Below are positions 20,493 through 31,949 of a stretch of 64,000 nt of DNA, piece after piece. This stretch comes from Pseudo-nitzschia pungens (taxonomy: Eukaryota; Bacillariophyta; Bacillariophyceae; Bacillariales; Bacillariaceae). The stretch's first letter is position 1; each line of letters opens with the position of its first letter. Made by a program: the position numbers and the translations under genes. The DNA lies in assembly GCA_037355855.1 (NCBI GenBank), contig CM074760.1:7804501-7868500 (forward strand). Reading direction: 5' to 3'. The notes beneath the pieces were generated by a model, which ran no database searches, had not been told where the DNA came from, and saw only the letters and a program-made list of their open reading frames with translations.

Positions 20493-21705
20493 AGAAGGAA
20501 TAAATTACGAACTTTTCGTTAATCTTTTTTAAGTATTCTATCGGTAGGAATACTTCTACTCGTAAGATCTTGCGGTGTTTCGTTCTCTCTCAAAATCTCA
20601 ATCTATCAAAAGCAGTCGACTCTTGGTAAGTTTCTCCTGTTGTACTGGTAAGATCTTACTCCGGTACGAACTTCTTTCAAAAGTTCTTTACCGCATTCTT
20701 GTTAGTGGGCAGTATTACTTCTACTAGTAATACTAGTAAGGTTAGTACCCGAAGCATCGTGTTTGTCCCTCAAGAAGTTCTTTCTCCGCTTCTTGCACCA
20801 GCAGTGGGGACACTGGTAAGTACCGGGATTGAATAGCAGCAGGAAGTACTTGTACGAAGTACAATCAAATACTATTATCTTACATTGTTATTATCACTTC
20901 CTCCTCCTCCTCCTACTGCTACTAAATTGTTGCTGATTGCGGATCCTCTATTACTACTACTACTACTAGCAGTAGTAACAGAGTGCCAACATCAGCTAAC
21001 ACAATTGGCTATTCACGTGCTGCCGCACTTCTTTTTCTTCCAAGATCTCACCAAGGACCATACTACTCAACAACTTCTACTAGTTGCTCTGCATAGATGC
21101 CAGTATAGTAGTAGTACTAGTAGTACTAGTACTAGTAGCTACTGGTAGACTGGATGGATCTTTTCCACGGTGCACCTTTGGTCATACTACTACTACTACT
21201 TCTACTAGTGGTACTAATATCATAGATCAGTTGGTGGTTATATTGATCTTTTTACTCTTTCTTGCCCTGGTTCGAATATGCTACTATGCATTACTACTAC
21301 TGGTAAGTTCTTCTTTGAAGTATTGTTGAGAACCAAGTAGTACTACTACAACTGCTATGGTTCCCAGGTTTCGTAAAAATTTTATGCACAAGAAATCTAC
21401 CAGCATGATACTATGGTACAAATTCTGCCCACCAGCAACTTGTTGTTGGCGTCCAATAGAAACAGCTTACTCCATTATTGAGTTTCTGTCGTCCAAAAAG
21501 ATTTTTTGATTGGAGTTACCATTTGTAAATGACTGGCAACAAAAGCAGTCGAATTGCTAGTAGACTTCTTATGATGTTGTGAGGACAGATTTTCGATAAA
21601 CCACAAAATGAAAGCCGGTGAGTGCGCACGGTACCAGACAAACGAATACGGTGAATAACAGTCTCGTAAATGCCGTGCACAATTCTGAACAATGTCTCCG
21701 CATAC
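20493..21705. other. Intergenic region rich in ACT/CTAG triplets
   Basis: Contains (TAC)n/(ACT)n tracts at about 20905-20970, 21100-21140 and 21185-21220, and GTAAGATCTTAC-like words. Open frames here are driven by the triplet runs and are not credible genes. Confidence 0.5.
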
Positions 21706-21710
21706 AAAAA
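21706..21710 (-). terminator. RNA polymerase III T-run for tRNA-Ala
   Basis: Five T residues on the minus strand about 10 bases after the tRNA 3' end, the usual Pol III stop. Confidence 0.75.
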
Positions 21711-21720
21711 GTTTACCGTA

Positions 21721-21793
21721 TGGAGATTGCCGGAATCGAACCGGCGACCTTGTGCATGCTAAGCACACGCGCTACCAACTGCGCCAAACCCCC
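21721..21793 (-). tRNA. tRNA-Ala (AGC)
   Basis: A 73-base cloverleaf: 7-bp acceptor stem with two G-U pairs, D arm GCGC/GCGC, anticodon stem TGTGC/GCACA with loop TTAGCAT (anticodon AGC), 5-base variable loop, T arm GCCGG/CCGGC with TTCGATT loop, and discriminator A. The internal A box (TGGCGCAGTTGG) and B box (GGTTCGATTCC) fit nuclear Pol III transcription. There is no intron and no encoded CCA. Confidence 0.95.
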
Positions 21794-22102
21794 TTCTTTC
21801 GATGGTGAGGTTGTATATCACTTACAATGAATTTCACATCATACACTAGGGTTGAGGATCCCGGGACACTCGGCATTCAATGTTCTCGTTGAAGTTTGAA
21901 AAGATCGCGAGAAATTTACGTTTCTTTTCTTCGAGAGTATGCGCGAGATTGAGGTTCATTGGACGTAGACGTGTGGTATCCATGCTATCGATCAGCTCAT
22001 GAGCAACGTAATCTCAGACAGGGTATCTATCCTCTTGTAAACCGCAATTCACCCCTATGGTTTCATAATTCCAACAAATATAAATTATCATTACCGTACA
22101 CC

Positions 22103-22754
22103 ATGAAGACTGCTATCTTTGCCTCCCTCATCGCCGCCGCTTCGGCCTTTGCCCCTGCCAAGCAAGCCTCCACCTCCTCTGCCCTCAAGGCCTTCGAGAG
22201 TGAGCTCGGTGCCCAAGAGCCTCTTGGATTCTACGATCCTTTGGGATTCGTTGAGGATGGTGACCAAGCCAAGTTCGACCGTCTCCGATACGTTGAACTC
22301 AAGCACGGACGTATCTGTATGCTTGCCTTCCTCGGACAAATCACCACCCGTGCCGGAATCCACCTTCCCGGAAGCATCAACTTGGCCGGAGACTCCTTCG
22401 ACTCTTTCCCCGATGGAGCCGCCGCCCTTTTCGGACCCGATGCCATCCCTGCTGCCGGATTCGGACAAATCATTGCCTTCATTGGAGCTCTTGAGCTTGG
22501 TGTCATGAAGGATGTTACCGGAGAAGCCGAATTCGCCGGAGACTTCCGAAACGGAGCCCTCGACTTCGGATGGGACACCTTCGGACCTCAAACCGTAAGT
22601 TCATGTTTGCTTTGACCGTATGGAGGAAACAAGAGAAGAACTCAGTGTTGTTGCCCAACCATGGTTGCCACACATGCGGATAACTCACTCAAAACTCCTT
22701 GTTTCACAATTATCATCATACACACTACAGAAACTCCAAAAGCGTGCCATCGAA

Positions 22755-22786
<32 letters not shown>

Positions 22787-22853
22787 CCTCGGACTTATGG
22801 TCCACGAACAAATCGACGGAAACCCAGTCATCGGACTTTTCTTGGACTACTAA
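22103..22853 (+). CDS. Lhcf: Fucoxanthin-chlorophyll a/c-binding protein, two exons
   Basis: Light-harvesting antenna protein of the thylakoid. Exons 22103-22594 and 22731-22853 join in phase 0 across a 136-bp intron (GTAAGT donor, TACAG acceptor) to 204 residues. The leader MKTAIFASLIAAASAFAP is a signal peptide with the exact ASAFAP plastid junction. Helix 1 has the chlorophyll-binding LRYVELKHGRICMLAFLG. The middle helix is near GFGQIIAFIGALELGVM. Helix 3 is in exon 2, KRAIELNNGRAAMMGILGLMVHEQI. Codon use is highly biased (GGA, GCC, CTT), as in strongly expressed genes. Length and motif spacing match the Lhcf class. Light and circadian control are known for the family but not visible here. 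Confidence 0.96.
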
Positions 22854-24523
22854 GTTGACGATTTGATTTGATTTGCAAGGACGCGTGCGTTGCATTGAAA
22901 GTCTAAAACAATGCTAAATAGAAGCAGGGACGGGAGACGGCGCCATAGAAGGCTTCTCCTTCTTTTGATAAGAGGTAGAGAAGTGGCACATGACCTCTGT
23001 AATAATATTTTATATTTAGGACACTAAATTTTGCCTTCCCACCATAGTCTCCGTTCTCTAGTTACAAAGTTCACATCGTGGAATGTGTCGAGCATCATGG
23101 TGTAACATATATTATGTCGACACGACACTTCAGTCCGCTTCGTCGGTTATTCTTTCTTACACGGCGGATTGTTCGTCTACTTCCCTCTTCCACCACTCTT
23201 CGAGCGGTGTTGCATCGGATCCGGTGTTGTTTCACCGTCTCTCGACGGCTGTTTGGAACTTTCCTTCTATCCTCCTACCCTCGCTCTTCGTGTTGCTGAA
23301 GTGGCTGTAATTTACGTATGCGATAACAATCGCCTGTATTTTTTAGTAAAGAGTGAGGTGGTTGTTCACTACTAGTAGCTTTCGGGGTTCATCCTCACAA
23401 TGGTGCTGTGGTGTTGCCCCGAGACAATTTGGGTGTTAGTAGTACAGCTGAACTTTTAAGTGCTGTTGTACTACGAAGTAAGTCATGTGGCATCGTTGTT
23501 TCCGAAGACTTCTCTCGATCTCTAACAGTTACCAGTTCTTCAGCATGGTTTTCTCCGATTAAAATCGATGACTGCGTGAGAGTCCTGGTGGTGGTTCGTG
23601 TCATCAAATAATTGGAAGATACAGTAAGTAGTAGTAAGTAGTAGTCAGCAGCAGTTCAAAGTTGCAATTCCTTCACTGTTAGAAAGGAGAACACAGTAAG
23701 TACAAAGCGCCTGATTCCTGATAGCTTTGTGTGAGGATGGTTGGAAGAAATTTGCTTCACACAGTACAAAATACAGAATACCACGTACTACATACGAAAC
23801 GTGTTTTGAATACAACACTAACAAGAATAATACTAGAACAATACTATAATATCATCACAACAATCACAACAGACAATCCATCACGATTTCTTTGGTTGGC
23901 AACCGCAAGTGCTTTCTTGAGTCAGAGTTCGTCCAATCAAATACTGTAATCAATAATACAACAAATGTGTCTTTGTAGTACGGTAGGACAGTTCTGTCCG
24001 ATGAAAGTTTCTACCGAGAATACTACCGTACAGTATCTTTCCCGGACGGATGATACTATTGATAATGGCTATGCAGTAAGTTACGATCATTCCGACATCA
24101 AAGGCAATCTGCGGGTAAGGTTACGCCAATTACCGGTACCATCCTCTTCCTAGTCCCTGCGAATACTAATCATCTTTTGGTTCACACCAACCAGGAGCTC
24201 TGGGAGATGAGTCGGCTTTTGTATTGCTCTATCGGTGTTTCGTCAACACACTATACGAAAAGACACTGTCAATGTTGGTGTGTGTGTGTGTGTGTGTTTG
24301 TTTGTACGTATTTTGTATGTGTTTGTTGGCATCTATGTTAAATTTGTTTGTTTGTTTGTTTGTATTTGTATCTGGAGTTCGTACGAGTAATGAAATAATG
24401 ATATTCTTCCGCAGAGCACTTGTCTTTTACAATGCTTGCATCCCACGTGTCATTGCCCCACTCCAATACCGCAATGGATGATGGACTCCGGAGAGAGATA
24501 GTAACGAAACAATACTTTTTGAT
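22854..24523. other. Convergent intergenic region
   Basis: About 1.7 kb between the ends of the FCP and eL39 genes. It has (TG)n at 24279-24297 and TTTG runs near 24340-24365, and some AGTAGTAAGTAGTAG stretches near 23626. Only short, unconvincing frames are found. Confidence 0.5.
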
Positions 24524-24676
24524 CTAGAGTCCCAACTTGGTGCGGCGCCAGTGGCGACGCTTGGCGTTCCACTTGATGGTGTTGTCGGTTCGCAGACGAA
24601 CCCAGTGGGGCAGGGGGCGGTTCTGCCTTTGCTTCTTGGCAAGCGTGCGCTTTGTTCGGAAGGTCTTTTGGGAAGG
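24524..24676 (-). CDS. RPL39: 60S ribosomal protein eL39, main exon
   Basis: Fifty codons from [15 protein letters not shown] through [19 protein letters not shown] to [13 protein letters not shown] and TAG, matching eL39 along its whole length. eL39 lines the nascent-peptide exit tunnel of the large ribosomal subunit. The exon starts right after a CGCACAG acceptor, so with an initiator Met the protein is 51 residues, the family's standard length. The first exon must supply only the ATG plus 5' UTR. An ATG followed by GT at 25058 is one candidate, but its donor (GTGGTG) is weak and I could not settle it. A (CA)n tract lies just before the acceptor. Confidence 0.93.
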   Translation of the reverse strand, partial: PSQKTFRTKRTLAKKQRQNRPLPHWVRLRTDNTIKWNAKRRHWRRTKLGL

Positions 24677-26093
24677 CTGTGCGTGCGTGTGTGTGTGTGT
24701 ATTTGCAAATCGGGAAAGAAACGCAGACAAAGGATGGTGAGAAACAGTCGATCGTGACTACAATTCGATGCAGTTCGTACCAAAAATGGAACATGGTAAA
24801 ATGCACAACCAAGTCGCAAATTTCCTCCGAGAGGGTGAAGCCGAGCCGTGACCGTTGTTTCTCGCCGATGGATGGATTTCCCAAACATTATACTTTCCTC
24901 GAGACATAAACCGTGAGCGAGAACTGATGCAGCGGTCGAACCAATGTGCTCCACGATTGCTGGCGACGTCGGTCTCCGCTCCTCCATCCCTCAACATCGT
25001 TCGCACTCCATCTACGTGCGACGTTCATGCTTCCGGTATCCGAGATAAGCACCACCATTCCTCCTCAAGCTCCACCCTCGATACTCAGCATCAGGCTCCT
25101 CATGGCTAACAACAATCGTTGACGGCACTTTCATGGTCGTATCCCATCACCATCACCATCACATCACCATCACAATTACCATCGCAATCGCAATCACCAA
25201 CGTACCATCGTGAACAGTTAACGTCTATTGTGCTGAAACTATTAGGTCGGAAAGCCAAGACAGGAAACACCGATGGGTCGACGCTCCGTACCGGTAGGTG
25301 AGGTGAGGTTCGGTCCTGGGCCTGGGTGTGCTCGTAGGCGTTCACTCAAACGAACTGGTCACGAGATCCTATGGTACAATTCCAGTACGAAACTACGTAG
25401 AAAAAAACTAGTAGCGAGCGGTAGAGCGGTAATGAGTAACGAGTAATAATTCGACTCACTCGAACGAGAAACTCCAGGGGAGTCGTCTGCCTTCGACCGT
25501 CAGTCTAGCCGTCAACCGTCCAGACCGAACATCGTTCTCCACACCAACAAAAAACGACGGACGATATTGTGTTATTTTTTTGTAAAACCTTGATTTCATA
25601 TCACTTCTAAAATCCTATCATCTCATCCAATCCTACCGGTACTCGTAATTAGAGACCCAAGAAGGTCTTGTACGGTAATCTTAATTATTCTTTCAACTTT
25701 CATCTCCATCGCTCTCAAGTTTTTCTGTACATGCAAGTAAGATTTACGAGCGCTAGTACGAGTAAGCCTTACCTGCTTCCGCATTCTTTCTGCAACAACT
25801 GCAGCGCCGTGACTTGTCACCATTGAACCAAGTCTGTGCTGGGACAAGTCCATCGTATTGCACCGGAATATTGTGTGCATAGCAACTTACCATACGGACG
25901 AATCAATCCGATTACTTCTACGTGTACTATTTCTTTGGTCACTCCTTCCGCTTCGGTTCGGTTACTAGACCCGACCCACGTCTTATCCCTCCCCGTTGCA
26001 TCCCTCGGACCATTTCAGTCGACCAATCCTCCGTTGCTTCCATTCCTTCATTTGATTCATCGATTCCATTCCTTCATTTGATTCATCGATTCC
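24677..26093. other. eL39 leader/intron and divergent intergenic region
   Basis: The part up to about 25100 probably holds the eL39 intron and 5' UTR. A CATCAC/GCAATC-type run lies at 25145-25200. A 26-bp unit is repeated in tandem at about 26041-26093, ending just before the Nop4-like start codon. No further gene is seen. Confidence 0.45.
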
Positions 26094-28025
26094 ATGATGC
26101 AGAAATCCATGGAAAACACCGTGTTTGTCCGCTTCGAGCCGACGCCGAAGCACAGGGTGATGCGGCATGAGCTCGAGGACATTTTTTCCCAGGCCGGTCC
26201 GATCAAGAAATCCTCGTGGATCAACACCAAGGGGGCGACCGCTCCGTCGGGAGATGGCGCCGACTACCAGCGGGGGATTCCCTCCCGATCGTCCAAGGGG
26301 TACGGATTCATCAAGTACCTCTCCGAGGAGGACGCCATTGCCGCCCGGACCGATCTGAACAATTCCAAGATCCAGATGGAGGGAACGACGTACACGCTCA
26401 AGGTCGAGCTGGCATCGGCGTCGGCAGCCGCGAGCAGCAAACAAGCCAAGGCGGGATTTCGGACAAAATCAAAACCAAAACCAAAACCAAAACCAAACAA
26501 CGAGGACCAACGCGAAGGCAACGACAGCGGCGGCGGCGACGCACAGAAACAACATCATCATCATCAACAACAACAACAACAGCATCAACAACGCGGTGAA
26601 TCACCGGACGAACGAGAACGAGAACAAGAACAAGCGGCGCTGCTCAAAAAGAAATCCCGCATCATTCTCCGCAATCTCTCCTTCTACGCCAGGGAGAACC
26701 ACATCCGAAAGGTCATGGAATCGAACTACGGAAGGGTGTCGGACGTTCACGTTCCCAAGGTCAAAAACAATCTGCACGTTGGCTTTTGCTTTGTCACCTT
26801 TGAGGATCCCACGGACGCCCAAAAGGCCGTCGACAGCCAAACCGTCGACATTCAGAGGCGGACCGTCCGCATGGACTGGAGTCTCCCCAAAAAACACCAC
26901 CAGCAACAGAAACAACAACAACAACAACAACAACAACAAGGGCAGAGAAGGCAACAAACCGAGGAACGATCAACACCGGATGAAATCGTAGCCGACAAAA
27001 CAAACGACGACGAAGACAGTGGCAGCGACAGCGACAGTGATAGCGATAGCGACAGTAGCAATGGAGATAGCGACAGCGACGATTCCACAGACAAAAACGA
27101 TGCAATGGAAGAAGATAGCGACAGCGACAACGACAGCAACGACGAAGATGACCAAGAGGATGAACCCGTGGACGATTCGGTCGGGAAAAAGTGCTGCCTG
27201 TTTCTGAGAAATCTGCCCTTTGACGCGACGCGGCACGACGTCTTTCAGCTCCTCTACAAGTTTGGTCACATCAAGGGAATCTATCTGGTCCGGGACAAGG
27301 ACACCGGCATGCTCAAGGGAACCGCCTTTGTGACCTACTCCAAGCCGCAGGGGGCGCGACGAGCGATGGACTTTGCCGCCTCTTCGTCGTCCTCCACCGG
27401 AACCCCGTTTGTATCGCAGCGACAGAGTGCCGCGAGAACGACCATCAACCGCGACAGCAACGATAACGGTGACGGTGACAATGACGACGATGCCATTCCT
27501 ACGAGGGGATCGCTGACGCTCAAGGGGCGAACCATTCTGGTGGACATGGCCGTCGACAAGGAAACGGCCGCGACCTTTGATTCCAAGGAGTACAAGATCC
27601 CGCACGCGGACCGCCGCAACCTCTACCTGCAGGCCGAGGCGCGGGTCGAGAGCAGCTCGACCGATCCGGGCGCCGACAACACCGACACCTGGGACGACCT
27701 GCCGCAGCAGGACCAAAAGAAGCGACAGACCGCCCTCAAGGACAAGACCGCCAAGCTCCAGTCCCCCATCTTCTTCATCAACCCCAACCGGTTGTCCTTC
27801 CGGAACATGGGGAAGCACGTGGACGAGGCCGGCTTGCAGAAACTCATCGAGCTCGCCACGAAGCGGGGGCTCGAGAAACGACTCGTCGGCGCCGAGGACC
27901 AGATTGCGCACTGGAGGGCCCTCGGGGAGCTGTCGACGCGGGAGATCCTGGCCAAGGTCCAGGAGATCGAGGGAAGTGACCGCGACGTGGTTCCCGCCTG
28001 GAACTACGATCAGCGAGAGGACAAT

Positions 28026-28058
<33 letters not shown>

Positions 28059-28940
28059 CACAACAACGACCGGGAGGGCGGGGACGACGAGACGACCGCC
28101 ACGACAAAGAAGCGCCGCAAAAAGCCCAAAACGATCAAGGACTACGTGCCCTCCGTGTACATCGATCGTGACTTTGGACCCTCCGGCAAAAAGACGGACG
28201 CTCCGAGCCGCGGATTCGGTTTTGCCGAGTTTGCGCACCACGCACACGCCCTGGCGTGCCTCCGGGAGCTCAACAACAATCCGGCATACAGCAAGGACTA
28301 CGCCGCCGGAGGAAAAGCCGCGGCCGCCCTCAAGAAGCAATCCAACAAACACCACAAAAAGGGCAAATCCTCAGGGTTCAGCGCCGGAGATTACCGGGAC
28401 GAGGAAGGGAAGGTTCGCGTTCCGAGACTGATTGTCGATTTCGTCGTCGAGAACAAAGTCAAGGCCAAGAAACAGGCCGAGCGCCGATTGCAGCAGCAAC
28501 TGAACCAATCGAAACAGCAACTGGAAACACTGGAAAAGAAAAAGGCGGCAAGGAGGCAGGCCGGAGACGACAACGATGCTCCCGCCACCAAGAAACGGGG
28601 ACGCGGGGCCATCCAGCGTGAAAAGAAACGACTGAAACGAGAGTCCGGCGAGGAAGAACGGGAGCGACAGGCAAAGCTGCAAAAGAAGGCACTCTACGAG
28701 GCTAAAAAGGAACTTCGGAGGGAGCGAGCCGAAGAAAAAAAGAAAAAGGCCGAGGAACTCAAGCGAAAATCCGTGAAACCTCCCAAGAAGAAAAAGAGCC
28801 AGCTCAGAAAGATCGAGGACGACGAAGAATTCGAGAGCATTGTTCGATCGTACCAGTCGAAACTGGAGTCTGCGAGAGAAGAAAAGGCACCCAGGGCGAA
28901 TCCGCGAGAGACCGTCAAAGATAAGCGATGGTTCGAGTAA
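26094..28940 (+). CDS. NOP4: Nop4/RBM28-type nucleolar RNA-binding protein
   Basis: Intronless 948-residue protein needed, in yeast Nop4 and human RBM28, for 60S pre-ribosome maturation in the nucleolus. Four RRM domains can be read: RRM1 about 8-105 with KGYGFIKY, RRM2 about 190-270 with RNLSFYARE and HVGFCFVTF, RRM3 about 365-485 with LFLRNLPFDATR and KGTAFVTY, and RRM4 about 555-780, starting FFINPNRLSFRNM with RNP1 RGFGFAEF and the family segment ALACLRELNNNP. RRM1 and RRM4 carry long inserts. Between domains are poly-Gln, Asp/Ser acidic and Asn-Asp repeat tracts encoded by GACAAC or CAACAA runs. The C-terminus is long, basic and probably coiled coil. The start is the first of two adjacent ATGs. 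Confidence 0.9.
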
Positions 28941-30036
28941 TTGCAATCTATAATAGTACAAGCACAGCGAATCCTAGAGTATCGTAGGCGTTGATCCGAT
29001 AGCGTAGTTTTTAGATTGCCAAGTTATAGTGGAGATTGGTTTCGTTCACCATCAGATTGGTCCCCCAACCAGCCACCTGCTGCTCGTGTGATTTTCTTCC
29101 TTGCCATTGGATCCCTATCCGATTGCAATACGGGTGCTGTTCCAATTTCGTGTTGTGCTTTGAGAGGGGGGGTTTTGCTGACACGGGCTTTCGTGAACGT
29201 TTTCAGACCACACTTCCCGGCTCCACGGTTAGTGTTCGAAGCAGAACAAAGAAAAGTTACCACAGCACGCAGGATGCTGCTGCTCTGGTCGCTTCCGCAT
29301 GTGCCCAACATTGTACTAGGACCTTATGCGGTGCGAGGATTTGCGGCCCCAAGACGAAAATTTCTCGGATTCTTTTGTTTCTGCATCTGCGAGGCAAGGA
29401 ACTATCCAATACCAGGCTCGAGGAGCGTGTCTGCAATGGATGCATTTGCGTTGAATTTGATTGCAACAACCATTTTTTCTGCCCAAGCAGCGAGAGAGTA
29501 GTAGAACATTCCTAGGTTGGTGATCGAAACCTACACGGCACAAAAATAGGAGAAAGAAGCGAAGCCACAGGAAAACCAAGGCATTGCTGATGGGATGATT
29601 GTAACACCAGCAGGAAATGCAGGAGGGCATGGCTTGGTGAACTGCTGCTGGTATCCCTAGAGAAAAACAATAGGAGGGCAAAACTATGTTTCTCCACGAG
29701 GGGTTTCCTCTATTAAGTGGAAGATGGAGGTATAAATAATTACAAATGCACACCAACAATGTCCCATATTTGGAGAGAAATTCTGCACGGATCTTTATTA
29801 TGAGGCAGGAGTGAGAGGTGCCTTCTGTCTTCACGTCAGTTTGTTTTGCGGATCTTTCTAATGGTGCTCTACTATTACTAGAGACTGTTCCCAATTCTCT
29901 TCGTGTTGCTGGTTAATCTCTACTCTTCATCTGTTCACGACGATTCTAACAATACGATTCTCGTTTTCCATAGTAGTAGTACTAGAAGAAGATGCATACC
30001 GTAGTAAGAAGAAGTACAGAACTACGAATATTTGGT
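28941..30036. other. Intergenic region without a supported gene
   Basis: Downstream of the Nop4-like gene. Open frames of about 160-190 codons occur on both strands at 29016-29894 but show no domain, biased composition or splice support. A decayed gene cannot be excluded. Confidence 0.4.
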
Positions 30037-30222
30037 TGATGCGATGGAGGTGTGGAATCGGTGGACGACGCGAAAGAGGTGCAGGATAGAGGTGAGGATC
30101 GGTCGACGCGATAGAGGTGCGGGATGGAGGTGCAGATCGCTGGACGCGATAGAGGTGCGGAATCGGTGGACGCCGTAGAGGTGAGGGATGAAGGTGCGGG
30201 ATAGAGGTGCAGATTGGTCCCG
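30037..30222. repeat. Imperfect minisatellite, about 20-40 bp unit
   Basis: Repeated blocks of GACGCGATAGAGGTGCGGGA type, about seven to nine degenerate copies alternating with TCGGTGGACG-type blocks. The whole array is purine-rich on the plus strand. Confidence 0.8.
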
Positions 30223-30299
30223 TGTTGAAAGAATGTGAAGAACTGAGGTGCTATTAAAATTTTGATACAAAGATGACGATTGACATTTCATACACGTTG

Positions 30300-30394
30300 T
30301 ACTACAATATTCCTATCAGCTGTCCCCCGGTTCTACATCCTCAACTACTCATTTCTACGGAAGCCCGGGGACAGCTGATAGGAATTCCGTAGTA
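30300..30394. mobile_element. 95-bp MITE-like element, copy A
   Basis: Inverted ends of about 28 bp: TACTACAATATTCCTATCAG at the left, and the reverse complement of CTGATAGGAATTCCGTAGTA at the right, both bordered inside by a G/C run (CTGTCCCC / GGGGACAG). A second copy of identical length lies at 34573-34667. There is no coding content. Confidence 0.8.
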
Positions 30395-30623
30395 AACTAC
30401 TGTAAATCTTACCGGTACCCTGACAGAGAAGGTTCGGTCGAAATTCTGATATATACGAAGTACATATATCAGTTTCTAAAAATGAAAATCATCATTTAAA
30501 AAATGATCAAAGACGCGATGAGAAGGTGACATCATAATAAGAGATGTTCAATTGTGACACCGAACGCGACGTCTCTGGCATGTTTCCATCCCCGTGTTGA
30601 ACCAGTGAGACTTTCAAAGCCTC

Positions 30624-31202
30624 GAACCGAGAGTATTGCGTTTACCTGCCCGACACCGCTTAACCTTACTTATCTTCCTCTTCTTTTACTCCATTTGGAA
30701 ACGGTATCTTAATTACCAGGTACGGATATTACTCGACCCAGCGTGGGAGCGATCCTAACCCAGTGTGGGAGCGATCCTCCATGCTTCTATCGTGGGTTAG
30801 GTTTCTCTTCGCTACAAGTAGTCTTACCGTAATTGAACCGTACGGTAGGCCCAAGATGTTTCCATTACTTCCATCAACAATTGTGCTGCGTCACATCGAA
30901 ACTCTTTTTGAACCGAGAGTATTGCGTTTACCTGCCCGACACCGCTTAACCTTACTTATCTTCCTCTTCTTTTACTCCATTTTCAATTTGGAAACGGTAT
31001 CTTAATTACCAGGTACGGATATCACTCGACCCAGCGTGGGAGCGATCCTAACCCAGTGTGGGAGCGATCCTCCATGCTTCTATCGTGGGTTAGGTTTCTC
31101 TTCGCTACAAGTAGTCTTACCGTAATTGAACCGTACGGTAGGCCCAAGATGTTTCCATTACTTCCATCAACAATTGTGCTGCGTCACATCGAAACTCTTT
31201 GT
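30624..31202. repeat. About 290-bp tandem duplication
   Basis: Copy 1 is 30624-30909 and copy 2 is 30910-31202, nearly identical except for a 7-base insertion (TTTCAAT) and a few substitutions. Each copy also holds an internal doublet of GTGGGAGCGATCCT. A shared 80-codon frame (MWERSSMLLSW) is simply part of the repeat. Confidence 0.95.
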
Positions 31203-31949
31203 GAGGCAGGTCGCAAGTCAAACTGGAACACAGTTGTTGGCGTGATTCATTCGGAATACGGTACTAGGTTCTTCGTTCTTCTCCTTCTCCCTCTCACCGA
31301 ATTTTTCGCGAATGTTTCGCGTGGCAATGCCCAATGTAGCTGAACTCTCCCTTCCGATTTGGAATCGGGCATCAGCCGTAACGACATCCGTACTATTGAT
31401 ATCCATCGTGGACGGACACCGGCTGTGTGGGCAGATTGCATCACACCTTGGGTCCGTGGTCATCTCTAGAATTGAATCGAAATCGTTCTGCTAATGATTA
31501 CGACACTGTAACTGTAGCTATTAGATTAGTTTGTAGCTGATGATCACATAGGTTTGTACGAAGTAAACAATTACGTGCTGAAAATTGATTCTATGTACTG
31601 TTCAAAAAATTGTTCCGAGTTCATTGGTGCTAGTTGCAAGGTGTAGGTAGGTAGGTAGGTAGGTAGATAGATAAATAGGCAGTGCTTGTTCTCCATCCCG
31701 TTCATTCAGTCCAGAAAACTTAACGACACACGTATCGCACCAGTATGTACTGCGTCCAGATCTCATGGCAAAGGCAGAGCGCAAGACAAGACAATCGAAG
31801 GAGTTGATGGGGTAAACGAATAGGTAGTACTGGTAGTCGAAATTGCAGCGCTGCGGCGTATTTCGATTCTGCTCGGCGTTGTTTAGGTTCAGTTTCGGTT
31901 CTGCTTTGCTTGGTAGGCAAGGTTGGCTTGGCTTCTCGTGAATCTCGGC
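31203..31949. other. Intergenic region
   Basis: Contains a (GTAG)n run at 31645-31672. The frames here are short. The 31720-31949 segment lies directly downstream of the minus-strand stop at 31950. Confidence 0.45.

Noticed and set aside
20885..21329. Leucine- and threonine-rich frames at 20.9-21.3 kb
   Set aside because: They are translation products of ACT/CTA triplet runs.
21475..21830. Open frames over the tRNA
   Set aside because: They overlap a perfect tRNA-Ala cloverleaf and have no protein features.
26970..28355. A 461-codon minus-strand frame opposite the Nop4-like gene
   Set aside because: It is antisense to clear RRM codons; its long Val/Gly stretches mirror the Asp-Asn and acidic repeats.
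29016..29894. Frames of 159-192 codons on both strands
   Set aside because: No domain, membrane pattern or splice support; composition looks like translated spacer. A decayed gene remains possible.
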